64,000 nucleotides of DNA from Gammaproteobacteria bacterium (GCA_014075255.1 CP046178.1:2002894-2066893), one strand, 5' to 3'; counted from the first letter of the stretch, positions 1 to 10,344 are shown. Made by a program: numbers and translations. Notes: generated by a model not told the origin, from the sequence alone.

Positions 1-725
<725 letters not shown>

Positions 726-892
726 TCAAGAATACTGATTTGAAACCTTATCTGGGCAATATAGAAGATTAGTGAGTATATGGACGACTTACAAGGATGT
801 AGGAAGTGCAGAAAATGCAGGAGCAATTTTCTGCCGATGTGAATAAGAGCTGCAACTAGGATGTTGCTTCAGATTAAAGTTGGTGATTTTAA

Positions 893-912
893 AATGACTG
901 CGTTCGGTCATT
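893..912 (-). terminator. Terminator-like hairpin after the 143-residue gene
   Basis: Perfect 6-bp inverted repeat AATGAC/GTCATT with an 8-nt loop, just past the stop of the small gene at 917. Read on the minus strand it is followed by TTAAAA, a weak U-tract. The stem is short, so termination is plausible but not certain. It would separate the small gene from hemB. Confidence 0.4.
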
Positions 913-916
913 GCGA

Positions 917-1348
917 TTATTCGGATGAGGCTTTTCTATATAACTCTAAAACAAAATTAACATTTTTATTGAGGATCTTATCGCCCTCAATCTCTTCTAT
1001 AGAGCTTGAGCTTGATAATCCTGCCAATTGATATGGATTGGCAAGACGATAATCAACTGCATTCTGAATAGGTTTGCGATCGAATGGTAGCCTATTAGGT
1101 AATAACCACTTTAATTTGCTTTCTAAAAATTCTGCATGATTAGAAAGCTCATTGTTTAAAAATATTTCATTTGCGTCTATTGCTTTTTCTACGTTTCCAT
1201 TTTTTAATAATTTTTGTTGTGATGCAAGTATTGATGCTTTGTATTGACTATCCCAGTAAATAAATTCTTGTGGTGCTTTTTGAAAACCAACATAGATGCC
1301 TCCACAAAAACCAATAGATATTAAAATTAGATACATAAAATATTTCAT
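917..1348 (-). CDS. Hypothetical single-pass membrane protein, 143 aa
   Basis: I do not recognise a family. The first ~22 residues form one hydrophobic segment (residues 4-22, with GFCGG in its middle), suggesting an N-terminal anchor or uncleaved signal. The remaining ~120 residues are polar, predicted outside the membrane, with many Asn, Lys and Leu and no catalytic motif I can name. It sits between hemF (start of its neighbour 56 bp away) and hemB on the same strand. No Shine-Dalgarno is evident before the ATG at 1348. It is likely a real gene because the frame is open over its whole length with a plausible membrane-anchor start and there is no competing gene. Confidence 0.6.
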   Translation of the reverse strand: MKYFMYLILISIGFCGGIYVGFQKAPQEFIYWDSQYKASILASQQKLLKNGNVEKAIDANEIFLNNELSNHAEFLESKLKWLLPNRLPFDRKPIQNAVDYRLANPYQLAGLSSSSSIEEIEGDKILNKNVNFVLELYRKASSE

Positions 1349-1404
1349 AACTAGTGTCCCAAATTAATTATTAATACGTCTGACTTGAGTCGTAAGCAGT
1401 CATT

Positions 1405-2334
1405 TCAGATCCACTCCCGCGCTGGCAAAAACTCCGTATACAATTTTTCTTCTTCACTCCCTTCTTCAGGATAATAGTCGTATTCCCAACGCACATTCGG
1501 CGGCAATGACATCAAAATAGATTCGGTACGCCCACCGGACTGCAAACCGAATAACGTGCCACGGTCATACACTAAATTAAACTCTACATAGCGACCGCGA
1601 CGATACAATTGAAAGTTGCGATGCTTCTCATCGAACGCATGGTCTTTGCGTTTTTCTACAATGGGCAAATAAGCTTGAAGAAACTGATTGCCAATACTTT
1701 TGAATAATTTAAAACTATTTTCAAATCCGCCTTTATTAAAGTCATCAAAAAACAATCCGCCTATGCCACGCGCTTCATTGCGGTGCTTAATATAAAAATA
1801 TTCATCACACCATTTTTTAAACTTTGCATATAAACCTTCATCTATTGCATCGCAGGCTTGTTTTGCCGTTTGGTGCCAAAACACGGCATCTTCTTTGAAG
1901 CCGTAATAGGGGGTTAGATCAAACCCGCCACCAAACCACCACACCGGTGCTTCATTTTCTTTTTCGGCAATGAAAAACCGCACATTGCAATGCGAGGTTG
2001 GCACAAACGGGTTGTTGGGGTGAATGACTAAAGACACCCCCATTGCTTGAAAGCTGCGGCCCGCAAGGTCTGGCCGTTGCGTGGTCGCGGCGGGTGGCAG
2101 TTGATCACCAAACACATGTGAGAACCCTACACCGGCTTGTTCGAACACCGCGCCATTTTGCAGAATGCGCGTGCGACCGCCACCGCCTTCTGCGCGCTCC
2201 CACGCATCTTCTTTAAACTTAGCCGCACCGTCTTGCTTTTCTAACTGCTCGCAATTGCGATTCTGTAAATCCAGCAAGTAGTTTTTTACCTTGTCGATGT
2301 CTGGGTCGATGCTTGGTGTAATATCAATTGACAT
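1405..2334 (-). CDS. hemF: Oxygen-dependent coproporphyrinogen III oxidase
   Basis: Oxidatively decarboxylates coproporphyrinogen III to protoporphyrinogen IX using O2; a soluble enzyme of aerobic haem synthesis. The 309-residue length matches the family (about 300). Family signatures are intact: [10 protein letters not shown] at about 112-121, [10 protein letters not shown] at about 135-144, and [10 protein letters not shown] followed by FFDD near residues 185-200. The ATG at 2334 lies 3 bp after the tsaC stop, so the two are probably co-transcribed. The presence of HemF indicates an organism that makes haem aerobically; an anaerobic HemN may exist elsewhere. Confidence 0.97.
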   Translation of the reverse strand: MSIDITPSIDPDIDKVKNYLLDLQNRNCEQLEKQDGAAKFKEDAWERAEGGGGRTRILQNGAVFEQAGVGFSHVFGDQLPPAATTQRPDLAGRSFQAMGVSLVIHPNNPFVPTSHCNVRFFIAEKENEAPVWWFGGGFDLTPYYGFKEDAVFWHQTAKQACDAIDEGLYAKFKKWCDEYFYIKHRNEARGIGGLFFDDFNKGGFENSFKLFKSIGNQFLQAYLPIVEKRKDHAFDEKHRNFQLYRRGRYVEFNLVYDRGTLFGLQSGGRTESILMSLPPNVRWEYDYYPEEGSEEEKLYTEFLPAREWI

Positions 2335-2337
2335 ACG

Positions 2338-2877
2338 CTAACGAAGTTTTTCTCCGGTGATTAAATCTATAATTTTACTTGGTACGCTTGATCCTGTTTC
2401 GCCTACGATAATATAGTCTACGTGAGGGCCGAACCAATCTCGAACCTCATCTTGATCTGCTAATATTTTATAGCTGGAAACATTTGCGCTGGTAGACACA
2501 ATTCCATGAGTGGCTGCAGATAAGGGGTTGGCTGTGGGGTGTTGGGTAATGCGCATGGCTAAAGTTTCATGTTTGCCTAGCATCCAACTTGGAGCTTGGT
2601 CATTCGCCGGGATGAGCCAAGTGGTATTTTCTGCAGAAGAAATTGATGCAACCTGTTCAGCAGTCAATGATGTTGTGTATTGCTGTAACGACACAATATT
2701 GTTTACCAACATGATCAAGCCATTTTCAATGGCGCGGTTTTTTAGCCAAAGAATTCTGTTAACGGCTTGTTGATTATTGGGATCACATCCCAGACCTAAA
2801 ACTGTTTCGGTTGAATAAGCGACTACGCCACCGTATTGCAAAATAACCGTAGCTTGCGAAACCTGACTGGCAAGCAT
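2338..2877 (-). CDS. tsaC: L-threonylcarbamoyladenylate synthase, TsaC/YrdC type
   Basis: Makes threonylcarbamoyl-AMP from threonine, bicarbonate and ATP, the first step of the t6A37 modification of ANN-decoding tRNAs. The 179-residue protein is the short YrdC-only form, without the extra Sua5 domain. Visible signatures are GGVVAYSTETVLGLGCDP near residue 16, the LKNR segment near residue 45 that carries the Lys/Arg pair, and STSANVS near residue 128. Small departures from the usual forms (Ser for Pro in the first motif) do not touch the key residues. It is packed between topA (2 bp upstream) and hemF (3 bp downstream), the order seen in other Gammaproteobacteria. Confidence 0.93.
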   Translation of the reverse strand: MLASQVSQATVILQYGGVVAYSTETVLGLGCDPNNQQAVNRILWLKNRAIENGLIMLVNNIVSLQQYTTSLTAEQVASISSAENTTWLIPANDQAPSWMLGKHETLAMRITQHPTANPLSAATHGIVSTSANVSSYKILADQDEVRDWFGPHVDYIIVGETGSSVPSKIIDLITGEKLR

Positions 2878-2879
2878 GA

Positions 2880-5375
2880 TTATTCTGTTGAGCTGGTATC
2901 GTCGCTAGCTTTAGGAGATTTCTCAGCTGACTTCTTAGTCGCTGCTTTCTTCTTGCTTGATTTTTTCTTTGCCGCTTTTTTTCTTTTGGTAGTTTTTTTC
3001 TTAGGCGCAGCCTTCTTTTTCTTTGCCGCGGCTTTTTTCTTAGGCGCAGCTTTTTTCTTCTTTGCCGCTTTCTTTTTGCGGCCCCATTTCTTTTCTGGCG
3101 CCTCGGCAATCATCTTTTGACAGTCTTCCAGGCTGAGTGATTTAGGCTCAGTGTCTTTTGGAATTTTTACGTTCTTGTTGCCGTCGGTAACGTAAGGCCC
3201 ATAACGGCCATTAAGCACTTGAATGCCTTCTTCTTCCCAATGGTTAATCAGCTTTTCGGCATCGGCTTTCTTTTTCTCTGCAACTAATACCATCGCTTCT
3301 TCAAGTTTAATAGTATAAGGGTCAAGGCCACTGTCTTTTTTAATCGAAACGTACTTTGGGCCGTACTTAACATAAGGGCCAAAACGTCCAATGCTGGTGG
3401 ATATGATTCCGTCTTCTTCAGTCTCGCCTAACTCTCGAGGCAACTTAAACAGCTCCATGGCGTCTTCAAAAGTAATATCTGCCATTTTTTGGCCCGGTAA
3501 TAGGCCTGCAAATTTTGGTTTTTCTTCGTCTTCTTTGGTGCCAATAATTACAAAGGGTCCGTAACGCCCCATACGAACACTAACGGGTTTTCCTGATTTG
3601 GGATCCGTCCCAAGCTGTCGTGCTTGCACCGCCTCTTCGCGTGTGACACTTTCTTCTTTTTCCTCAACTAAATCGATGAGCGGCTTCCAATAAGTGCGCA
3701 TAACCGGCACCCATTCTTTTTCGCCACGTGAAATTTCGTCTAATTCATTTTCTAAGTTGGCGGTAAAATCATAATCGACATATTGGGTGAAGTGATTAGT
3801 AAGAAAATCATTTACTAATCTACCCATCTCGGTAGGCGTAAAACGGCGACTCTCCACTTCTGCATATTCTCGATATTGCAAAGTAGAAATAATGCTGGCG
3901 TAGGTTGATGGGCGGCCAATGCCAAATTCTTCTAACGTCTTCACTAAGGTAGCTTCTGTAAAGCGTGGCGGCGGCTCAGTAAAGTGTTGCTCGGTTCTTA
4001 TTTCATGAAGGCTTACGGTTTCGCCAACTTCTAATGCCGGTAACATGCGTTCATCGGATTCTTCTTTTTTGTCGTCCATGCCTTCTTGGTAGACCTGCAT
4101 AAAACCAGGGTCTTTGATGGATGAACCCGTAGAACGAAAAATATTGCCATCGCCGCAAGCAAACTCTACGGCCACTAAATCTAAGGTAGCGTGAATCATC
4201 TGACTGGCCACAGCACGTTTCCAAATCAGGGAGTAAAGTTTCATTTCATCTGCGCTAAGAAACTTTTTAACCTCATCTGGTGTACGCATGAAAGAGGTAG
4301 GGCGAATAGCTTCGTGAGCTTCTTGTGCGTTTTTAGATTTGGTTTTGAATACACGAATTTCATCAGGCAAGTTATCTTTGCCATAACGCTGCACAATAAA
4401 ATCGACCAATTCATCCAGGGCTTCTTGCCCAAGTACCACAGAGTCGGTACGCATGTAGGTAATTAAACCAACGGTCTCTCCATCTAATTCTTTACCTTGA
4501 TATAAGGCTTGTGCGACGGCCATGGTCTTTTTGGCAGAGAACCTAAGTTTACGCACGGCTTCTTGTTGCAAAGTAGAGGTAGTGAAAGGTGCAGCTGGGT
4601 TACGCTTGCGTTCTTTCTTATCAACCGTTTTAACAACCAGTTTGCCATTCGCATTGCTATCTAATAATTTTTTAGCAGCTGATGCATCACCTTCATTATT
4701 GATATCAAACTGTGCAAGTTTCTTGTCTTTATAAATGTTTAACTTGGAGAGAAATTCTTGTTTGTCTTTTTCGCAATCGGCTTCAATGGTCCAATATTCT
4801 TGCGGATCAAATTTTTCGATTTCATTCTCTCGTTCACAAAGCAAACGTAAAGCGGGACTTTGAACGCGTCCTGCAGATAAGCCACGTCTGATTTTTTTCC
4901 AAAGTAATGGCGAGAGGTTGAAGCCAATAAGGTGATCTAACGCGCGACGTACAAGATAGGCATGGATTAAGTCGTAAGACAGTTCTCTTGGGTTCTCAAT
5001 GGCTTCACTAACTGCGCGTTTGGTAATTTCATGAAACACTACTCGACGTACGTCTACGTCTTTTAGCAGGTCACGTTCTTTTAATATTTCATACAGGTGC
5101 CATGAAATCGCTTCACCTTCGCGATCTGGGTCAGTGGCAAGATGTAGCACATCCGATTTCTTGAGTGCTTTAACAATAGCGTTAATATGCTTTTCGCTGT
5201 CTTCCTTAATTTCATACTTCATCTCGAATTCATTATCTGGATCGACCGCACCATTCTTTGATAATAAATCTCGTACGTGGCCTACTGAAGCGAGCACGTG
5301 GAAGTCTTTGCCTAGATATTTTTCAATTGTCTTAGCTTTGGCTGGAGACTCTACAATGACTAAATTTTTACTCAT
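2880..5375 (-). CDS. topA: DNA topoisomerase I (type IA), with Lys/Ala-rich tail
   Basis: Relaxes negative supercoils by single-strand passage. From the ATG at 5375 the protein has 831 residues; an in-frame TTG four codons earlier is less likely because the family starts at MSKNLVIVESPAKAK. Domain order: Toprim (residues 1-140, with ATDPDREGEA), the central topoisomerase core with the active-site Tyr in LITYMRTDS (about 315), then three Topo_C-type repeats with GRYGPFV, GRFGPYV and GRYGPYV between about 600 and 770. The last ~65 residues are almost only Lys, Ala and Pro. There are no tetracysteine zinc fingers, unlike the E. coli enzyme. Downstream tsaC and hemF follow with 2-3 bp spacing. 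Confidence 0.96.
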   Translation of the reverse strand: MSKNLVIVESPAKAKTIEKYLGKDFHVLASVGHVRDLLSKNGAVDPDNEFEMKYEIKEDSEKHINAIVKALKKSDVLHLATDPDREGEAISWHLYEILKERDLLKDVDVRRVVFHEITKRAVSEAIENPRELSYDLIHAYLVRRALDHLIGFNLSPLLWKKIRRGLSAGRVQSPALRLLCERENEIEKFDPQEYWTIEADCEKDKQEFLSKLNIYKDKKLAQFDINNEGDASAAKKLLDSNANGKLVVKTVDKKERKRNPAAPFTTSTLQQEAVRKLRFSAKKTMAVAQALYQGKELDGETVGLITYMRTDSVVLGQEALDELVDFIVQRYGKDNLPDEIRVFKTKSKNAQEAHEAIRPTSFMRTPDEVKKFLSADEMKLYSLIWKRAVASQMIHATLDLVAVEFACGDGNIFRSTGSSIKDPGFMQVYQEGMDDKKEESDERMLPALEVGETVSLHEIRTEQHFTEPPPRFTEATLVKTLEEFGIGRPSTYASIISTLQYREYAEVESRRFTPTEMGRLVNDFLTNHFTQYVDYDFTANLENELDEISRGEKEWVPVMRTYWKPLIDLVEEKEESVTREEAVQARQLGTDPKSGKPVSVRMGRYGPFVIIGTKEDEEKPKFAGLLPGQKMADITFEDAMELFKLPRELGETEEDGIISTSIGRFGPYVKYGPKYVSIKKDSGLDPYTIKLEEAMVLVAEKKKADAEKLINHWEEEGIQVLNGRYGPYVTDGNKNVKIPKDTEPKSLSLEDCQKMIAEAPEKKWGRKKKAAKKKKAAPKKKAAAKKKKAAPKKKTTKRKKAAKKKSSKKKAATKKSAEKSPKASDDTSSTE
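2915..3090 (-). repeat. Low-complexity repeat encoding the TopA basic tail
   Basis: Imperfect short repeats of A/G-rich coding strand sequence encode alternating runs of Lys and Ala-Ala-Pro in the TopA C-terminus. Long runs of T on the plus strand (6-7 nt) make the stretch slippage-prone. The long open frames that appear here on both strands are by-products of this composition, not genes. Confidence 0.8.
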
Positions 5376-5526
5376 GTGTTTATGCAACTACTATTATTAA
5401 GTACCTGTAGCGGCGAACTATTACGCGTTTCTAATGGGTTTGTAAATGCCTATGGCGTTATTCTTAGCAGAATTACCGCCGAAGATAAAAGTTTTACAGA
5501 AAAATTTATCTAATTAGCTATTGTTT

Positions 5527-6651
5527 CTAAAAATTATTGCGGCGCAGATAAATGCCATTGCCATGATGTGTAACTTGGTTATTCAGCTCTAAAATCAAAA
5601 GGATAGAAGATACTACTTCAACTCCAAGGCCACTACGCTCGATCAATACATCAATACTAATGGGCTCATAGCCCATGCTTTCTAATATTTTTTCATGTTG
5701 CGGGTCTAATGCACTATCTTGTTTGTCTTCGGAGACCGATTCTTGACTAGACTCTATAGAGTTTAGGTTGATGTGATGTTTGAGTTCTTCTAGAACATCT
5801 TCCACAGTCTCAACTAACTTTGCGCCGTTACGAATTAAAGTATGCCCGCCCTTAGAAAGAGGATTATGAATAGATCCAGGGGTGGCATACACCTCGCGTC
5901 CCTGTTCTGTAGCAAGGCGCGCTGTAATTAAAGAGCCACTCTTCATTGAGGCTTCTACTACTAATGTACCAAGACTTAACCCGCTAATAATTCGATTGCG
6001 TCTGGGGAAATGTCCTGGCATTGGTGAGGCGCCGATAGGGAATTCAGAGACGAGTGCACCGCGTTGAACAATTTGTTCAGCGAGTTGACGATGCTCTGCA
6101 GGGTAGACACGATCTAATCCACAGGCGGCGACGGCTATGGTACTGCCAATATCTGCCTGCAATGCACCGCGATGGGCTGCGCCATCAACGCCACTGGCTA
6201 AGCCACTGGTAATGACAAGGCCGTTAATTGCTAACTGTTGTGCAAATGAGGTAGCAAGTTCTTTGCCATATGCGCTGGCATTTCTACTGCCGACAATTGC
6301 CAGCTGCGGTTCAGTTAATAAGCTTACTGACAGCGTTGGTTTGCCTAAGACGTATAAAACACAAGGCGGGTCAGATATTTGTTTGAGTAATTCAGGATAA
6401 GACGTATCCTGGATGGTAATTACGTGATGGTTTTCGTGCTCTAACCACGCAAGGTCGCGTTGTATAGCATCTTCATTAGGTTCCAGAATGCCATCGATGA
6501 TGGATTTTCTAATACCGAGTGATTGTAATTCGCTACGACTGGCTTCCAGTATTCTTGCTGGGCTACTAAAGTGGCCTAATAATTTTATCAGTGTAACCGG
6601 TCCAAGTTTGTCAACATGGATAAGCGTAAGCCAAGCGTTGAGTGGTTGCAT
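5527..6651 (-). CDS. dprA: DNA-processing protein DprA (Smf)
   Basis: Binds incoming single-stranded DNA and loads RecA during natural transformation. The protein has 374 residues, the usual length. An N-terminal SAM-like helical region (1-100) precedes the Rossmann-fold core (about 110-310) with AIVGSRNASAYG, TSGLASGVDGAAH, FPRRNRIISG and YATPGSI. A winged-helix DprA C-terminal domain follows, rich in Ile/Leu. The gene starts at ATG 6651 and is separated from the LysM gene by 146 bp containing a long hairpin. The companion type IV pilus genes in this window (pilQ, chemosensory cluster) would fit natural competence, but no other competence gene is visible. Confidence 0.95.
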   Translation of the reverse strand: MQPLNAWLTLIHVDKLGPVTLIKLLGHFSSPARILEASRSELQSLGIRKSIIDGILEPNEDAIQRDLAWLEHENHHVITIQDTSYPELLKQISDPPCVLYVLGKPTLSVSLLTEPQLAIVGSRNASAYGKELATSFAQQLAINGLVITSGLASGVDGAAHRGALQADIGSTIAVAACGLDRVYPAEHRQLAEQIVQRGALVSEFPIGASPMPGHFPRRNRIISGLSLGTLVVEASMKSGSLITARLATEQGREVYATPGSIHNPLSKGGHTLIRNGAKLVETVEDVLEELKHHINLNSIESSQESVSEDKQDSALDPQHEKILESMGYEPISIDVLIERSGLGVEVVSSILLILELNNQVTHHGNGIYLRRNNF

Positions 6652-6735
6652 GTGCTGATACTATTAAGTTGCCCCAGCCTGTAATTGTAGCGACTTACGT
6701 GAGCTAACGAAAAACTTGCAACGTACTAAAGTAGC

Positions 6736-6768
6736 TAAGCCCAAGATCTATGTTAGATCTTGGGCTTA
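6736..6768. terminator. Perfect 14-bp hairpin between LysM gene and dprA
   Basis: Inverted repeat TAAGCCCAAGATCT / AGATCTTGGGCTTA with a 5-nt ATGTT loop. The stem is perfect and strong, but neither strand has a U-tract next to it. It lies between two co-directional minus-strand genes, so it could be an attenuating structure, an mRNA 3'-end stabiliser after the LysM gene, or a protein site. Confidence 0.5.
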
Positions 6769-6797
6769 AGGACGGTGTATTTGTTATGTTATGGTGA

Positions 6798-7991
6798 TTA
6801 AGGGTTGGTTGCTGAATCACCGAACTGAATGGCTCTTGAAGTTTCCATAATCAAAGCATAACTGACTTTTTCAAAGGTGCGAAATACCATAGCGCGGCCT
6901 GCGCTTTCTTCAGGTAATTCAACATCGATCAAAGATCCTGGTTTTTCGAACGGGTCTGCCACCACTCGTCCAGCTTGATTAATATCCAACACATGGCCTT
7001 TTTCGATGCCGTTACGTTCTCCAAGGCTAAGCGTGATTACTTGAAATGTGCCTACTTGAGTAATCGCATCAAATAAAGATATCACATGGCCATGAGTATT
7101 TTCGGGTGGTGCATGAGGGATAAATTCGGTGTCAATTTCACTAAAATCTACCGGCAATAGTCTATCGCCACGTAACACTTCGCGCGTTGTATGCGTTAAA
7201 TCTAACGTTGCAGGATCTTCCGCGCGGATAATTTCACCGTCACCAACAAGAATGGCCTCAAAACCGAGTAACTCATCAGTTTTCGGGTCATACAGTTCCT
7301 CGCCTTTACGGAAAATAGAGTATTGACCATGCGGTTCACCGCCAAAGCCACGTGCATAAACACGATCTCCCGTGCCGAATGCAAGTCTTTCTTCGATGTG
7401 ACTTAAAATATACGGAGCACTATCTAAGGTCTCTTCACTCACCACACGAGGACGAATAATAAATTGCTGAATAGCGGGGATGGGAATGCCATACGTCTGG
7501 GAATCAATATCTTCACTACGAACTTTTGGTGAAAGTTTAGTGACTCTTGGCCCGTCCCCAACGGTTAGATAAGGTTTTCCGCCTACATAAAAAATTGATA
7601 TTACATCCCCAGGGTAAATAAGGTGCGGGTTATTTATTTGAGGGTTTAGATACCAAATCTCTGGCCAATACCAGGGCTGAACTAAAAAACGATTCGACAA
7701 ATCCCATAATGTATCACCTGGTGCAACCGTGTATTGCTCAGGAGCAGATGCTTTAAATTCAACATTATGTTGTTGCGGAGATACAGGTAGATCTTCTAAG
7801 TGTGGCTCGCCGGACGTATCTAATGCTTGTGTTTCAGAGGTATCGATATCTACATTCGGTTCACCAACCTCGATACCGGTATCGGCATTGTTTGATTCCG
7901 ATGTTGTTGTGCAAGCTGCTACTAATATAGCTAATAGGCAAGTGACTAGTAGTATGAAAAATGTGCCGTGATGGTTGAATTTCCCCAGCAT
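6798..7991 (-). CDS. LysM-domain lipoprotein encoded upstream of dprA
   Basis: A 397-residue envelope protein. The N-terminus has a hydrophobic segment ending in a lipobox (LVAAC, Cys near residue 27), so it is probably a lipoprotein. A LysM domain at about residues 88-135 (YTVAPGDTLWDLSNRF ... YPGDVISI) should bind peptidoglycan glycan chains. The following ~250 residues are a conserved extension found in the proteobacterial family encoded next to dprA; its function is unknown to me. A good ribosome site (AAGGA) precedes the ATG at 7991. It is divergent from def, the same arrangement as in Pseudomonas. Confidence 0.9.
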   Translation of the reverse strand: MLGKFNHHGTFFILLVTCLLAILVAACTTTSESNNADTGIEVGEPNVDIDTSETQALDTSGEPHLEDLPVSPQQHNVEFKASAPEQYTVAPGDTLWDLSNRFLVQPWYWPEIWYLNPQINNPHLIYPGDVISIFYVGGKPYLTVGDGPRVTKLSPKVRSEDIDSQTYGIPIPAIQQFIIRPRVVSEETLDSAPYILSHIEERLAFGTGDRVYARGFGGEPHGQYSIFRKGEELYDPKTDELLGFEAILVGDGEIIRAEDPATLDLTHTTREVLRGDRLLPVDFSEIDTEFIPHAPPENTHGHVISLFDAITQVGTFQVITLSLGERNGIEKGHVLDINQAGRVVADPFEKPGSLIDVELPEESAGRAMVFRTFEKVSYALIMETSRAIQFGDSATNP

Positions 7992-8143
7992 GTTGATCCT
8001 TAATGCGTTGTTATAGAAGATTTTTTGCTAAACTAGCTACCAATACTTTTATACTAGAGTATAGCCCTATAAGCATAAGGTTATCTTATTTGTGAGCTTA
8101 TTAAAGGCAATACTAAATTAATTTATAACTATTGTGTAACTTA
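7992..8143. promoter_or_regulatory. Divergent promoter region between the LysM gene and def
   Basis: AT-rich 152-bp spacer that must carry promoters for both directions. It contains the dyad TATACT-AG-AGTATA at 8050-8063, which could be an operator or simply overlapping -10 elements. I cannot assign -35/-10 pairs with confidence. Confidence 0.45.
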
Positions 8144-8686
8144 ATGGCGTTCTTAGAAATTTTACACTTTCCTGACCCGCGGTTGCGAAAAAAAGCAACT
8201 CCAGTCGATGAGGTGAATGAACAGGTCCGACAGACGGTGAAAGACATGTTTGAGACCATGTATGAGGCTCCAGGCATTGGTCTGGCTGCAACTCAGGTGA
8301 ACATACAACAGCAGATTATTGTAATAGATATATCCGAGGATAAATCGGAGTCTCTGTGCCTGATCAATCCCCAAATTATCAAAAAGGATGGAGAAGAAGA
8401 GATGCAGGAAGGCTGTCTATCGGTACCTGGTATTTTTGAGAACGTGCAGCGTGCAGAGAACATCACGGTACAGGCTCTGGATCAGCAGGGAGTAGAATTT
8501 ACCCTGGATGCAGACGGATTGCTCGCGGTATGCATTCAACATGAAATGGATCATTTAGACGGTAAGCTATTCGTAGATTATCTATCACCCCTTAAAAAAC
8601 AGCGGATAAAAAAGAAAATGCTCAAGCTGAAAAAACTAGAACCATCAGATCAGGATGTTCCTTCTCAAACTGCCACGATCATCTAA
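8144..8686 (+). CDS. def: Peptide deformylase
   Basis: Removes the formyl group from N-terminal methionine of nascent proteins. From ATG 8144 the protein has 180 residues; an in-frame TTG 12 bp earlier is a less likely start. All three metal-site motifs are intact: GIGLAATQ (about 44-51), EGCLSVP (about 89-95, metal Cys) and HEMDHLDG (about 132-139, two metal His and the catalytic Glu). It is followed 105 bp later by fmt, which installs the formyl group that this enzyme removes, the standard def-fmt pairing. Confidence 0.97.
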   Translation: MAFLEILHFPDPRLRKKATPVDEVNEQVRQTVKDMFETMYEAPGIGLAATQVNIQQQIIVIDISEDKSESLCLINPQIIKKDGEEEMQEGCLSVPGIFENVQRAENITVQALDQQGVEFTLDADGLLAVCIQHEMDHLDGKLFVDYLSPLKKQRIKKKMLKLKKLEPSDQDVPSQTATII

Positions 8687-8791
8687 AGGCACGATGTAAG
8701 TGTAAGCTGCAGCTAAAAGCGTAACGTTCAGTAATGCGCGTTATCACTATCAATTCGGTATCCAACGCGTTCAACATAACTGCACAAATAT

Positions 8792-9763
8792 ATGAGCCAG
8801 CCTTTAAATATAATTTTTGCGGGTACTCCAGACTTTGCAGCGTCTGCATTGCAAGCATGTATCGCCAGCCAACATTATATCGTCGCGGTGTTTACTCAGC
8901 CGGATCGTCCGTCAGGCCGTGGGCAAAAAATTAATTATGGTCCCGTAAAGCAACTTGCTATCAATGCAGAAATCCCTGTTTACCAACCATTACGTTTAGA
9001 CCAAGAACAGTTTTCCCAAATTAAAAACTTTCAAGCCGATGTAATGCTAGTTAGTGCATATGGTTTGCTATTACCTAAAGAAGTATTAGCGATTCCTAAA
9101 TTAGGTTGCATTAATATACATGCATCCTTACTACCAAGATGGCGAGGTGCTGCACCCATTCAACGCTCGATTATTACTGGAGATACGGAAACTGGAATCA
9201 GCATTATGCAAATGGAGGAAGGCTTGGACACAGGTCCCGTCTTGCAACAATTTGAATGTGACATTCAAGCTACTGATACAGGGTCAAGTCTGCATGACCG
9301 ACTTGCCTGTATTTCTGCTGCTGAAATTGTGCAGGTTTTAGAAAATTTACAAGAGGGCAAGTTGGCAGCTGTTTCTCAAGATGAAATTCACGTTAGCTAT
9401 GCTAAAAAAATTACTAAACAAGAGGCCAATATTGATTGGCAGCAAAGCGCCATAGTAATTGAACGCAAAATTCGTGCTTTTAACGCATGGCCGGTAGCTT
9501 ATACATACTTTGGGCAACAACGGATACGGATTTGGCAAGCAGCAGTAAGTGACAAAAGTAGTGATAAACTCCCTGGTTCTATTTTAAGCAACAATAAGCA
9601 AAGTATAGAAGTGGTTACTGGAGCGGGGGTAATAAATCTAATCGCGCTACAACTTGCTGGCGGTAAAATCATCAGCGCACAAGACTTTATCAATGCCCAC
9701 GATGTTAGTGGATACGGCTTTACTAATGAACCTGTGAGCAATTCACTCGGCGCATCGGCATGA
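8792..9763 (+). CDS. fmt: Methionyl-tRNA formyltransferase
   Basis: Formylates Met-tRNAfMet with 10-formyl-THF for translation initiation. The 323-residue length is typical. The N-terminal Rossmann domain carries the catalytic Asn and His in NIHASLLPRWRGAAPIQRS (near residue 108) and the catalytic Asp in EGLDTGPVL (near 146). The C-terminal OB-fold region (about 207-315) follows. The stop overlaps the next ATG by 4 bp (ATGA), so translation of the DUF4390 gene is likely coupled. The usual next gene, rsmB, is not here. Confidence 0.97.
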   Translation: MSQPLNIIFAGTPDFAASALQACIASQHYIVAVFTQPDRPSGRGQKINYGPVKQLAINAEIPVYQPLRLDQEQFSQIKNFQADVMLVSAYGLLLPKEVLAIPKLGCINIHASLLPRWRGAAPIQRSIITGDTETGISIMQMEEGLDTGPVLQQFECDIQATDTGSSLHDRLACISAAEIVQVLENLQEGKLAAVSQDEIHVSYAKKITKQEANIDWQQSAIVIERKIRAFNAWPVAYTYFGQQRIRIWQAAVSDKSSDKLPGSILSNNKQSIEVVTGAGVINLIALQLAGGKIISAQDFINAHDVSGYGFTNEPVSNSLGASA

Positions 9764-10344
9764 ATAATTGTTGGCCACAAAGATTAGTTTCAGCATTATT
9801 GCTCATAAACATAGCTGTGTTTATGAGTTCTCTAATAGGTAATTCTGCACAGGCGAAAACCAGTGCGATCGAAGTTAACTATTTAAACATTACTGAGTTG
9901 GATAATGAATTACGTTTAGATGCTGAAATTGCTTATGTATTAAATAGAGAAGTTAGGGAAGCGTTAGTTAATGGTATATCTTTGCAGTTTCAAATTGAAG
10001 TGCAAATAGTATCCTTGCAAAAATGGCTTTGGGATAAAGTTGTCGTAACAACGGTAAAAACTCACTTGCTAAAATATCATGTGCTCAGCAAACAGTATGT
10101 GTTGGAAAATCTTGAGACGGGCGAAAGCGATAGTTATCCAGATTTAGAGTCTGTCTTGATTCAGCAAGGAAGAGTATCTGCACTGTATATTGCTGAGGCT
10201 GACCATTTAAATAAACAAGAAACTCATGTTGTGCAACTGCGTTCGCAGTTATTAACTAATAAATTACCTTTACCGTTAAGAATGAAGAGTTATTTTTCAC
10301 CTAAGTGGCGATTGGATAGCGGGTGGTATGAATGGCAGCTATAG
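9760..10344 (+). CDS. DUF4390 exported protein
   Basis: A 194-residue protein with an N-terminal signal or anchor (residues 10-32, ending AQA). The remainder, predicted periplasmic, matches by eye the DUF4390 family, whose members are typically encoded immediately before an NtrY-like kinase. The biochemical role is unknown. Context suggests a periplasmic accessory to the sensor kinase: it overlaps fmt by 4 bp and ntrY by 13 bp, so the three are translationally linked. Family assignment rests on context, size and the pattern of the FxxxxEVQI-W segment rather than on a diagnostic motif. Confidence 0.75.
   Translation: MNNCWPQRLVSALLLINIAVFMSSLIGNSAQAKTSAIEVNYLNITELDNELRLDAEIAYVLNREVREALVNGISLQFQIEVQIVSLQKWLWDKVVVTTVKTHLLKYHVLSKQYVLENLETGESDSYPDLESVLIQQGRVSALYIAEADHLNKQETHVVQLRSQLLTNKLPLPLRMKSYFSPKWRLDSGWYEWQL

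Noticed and set aside
2783-3120. Open frames on both strands inside the topA tail
   Set aside because: Produced by the Lys/Ala repeat; topA frame has the family motifs and explains them.
8734-8934. Frame overlapping the fmt start
   Set aside because: Out of frame with fmt and lacks any motif; fmt start at 8792 matches the family.
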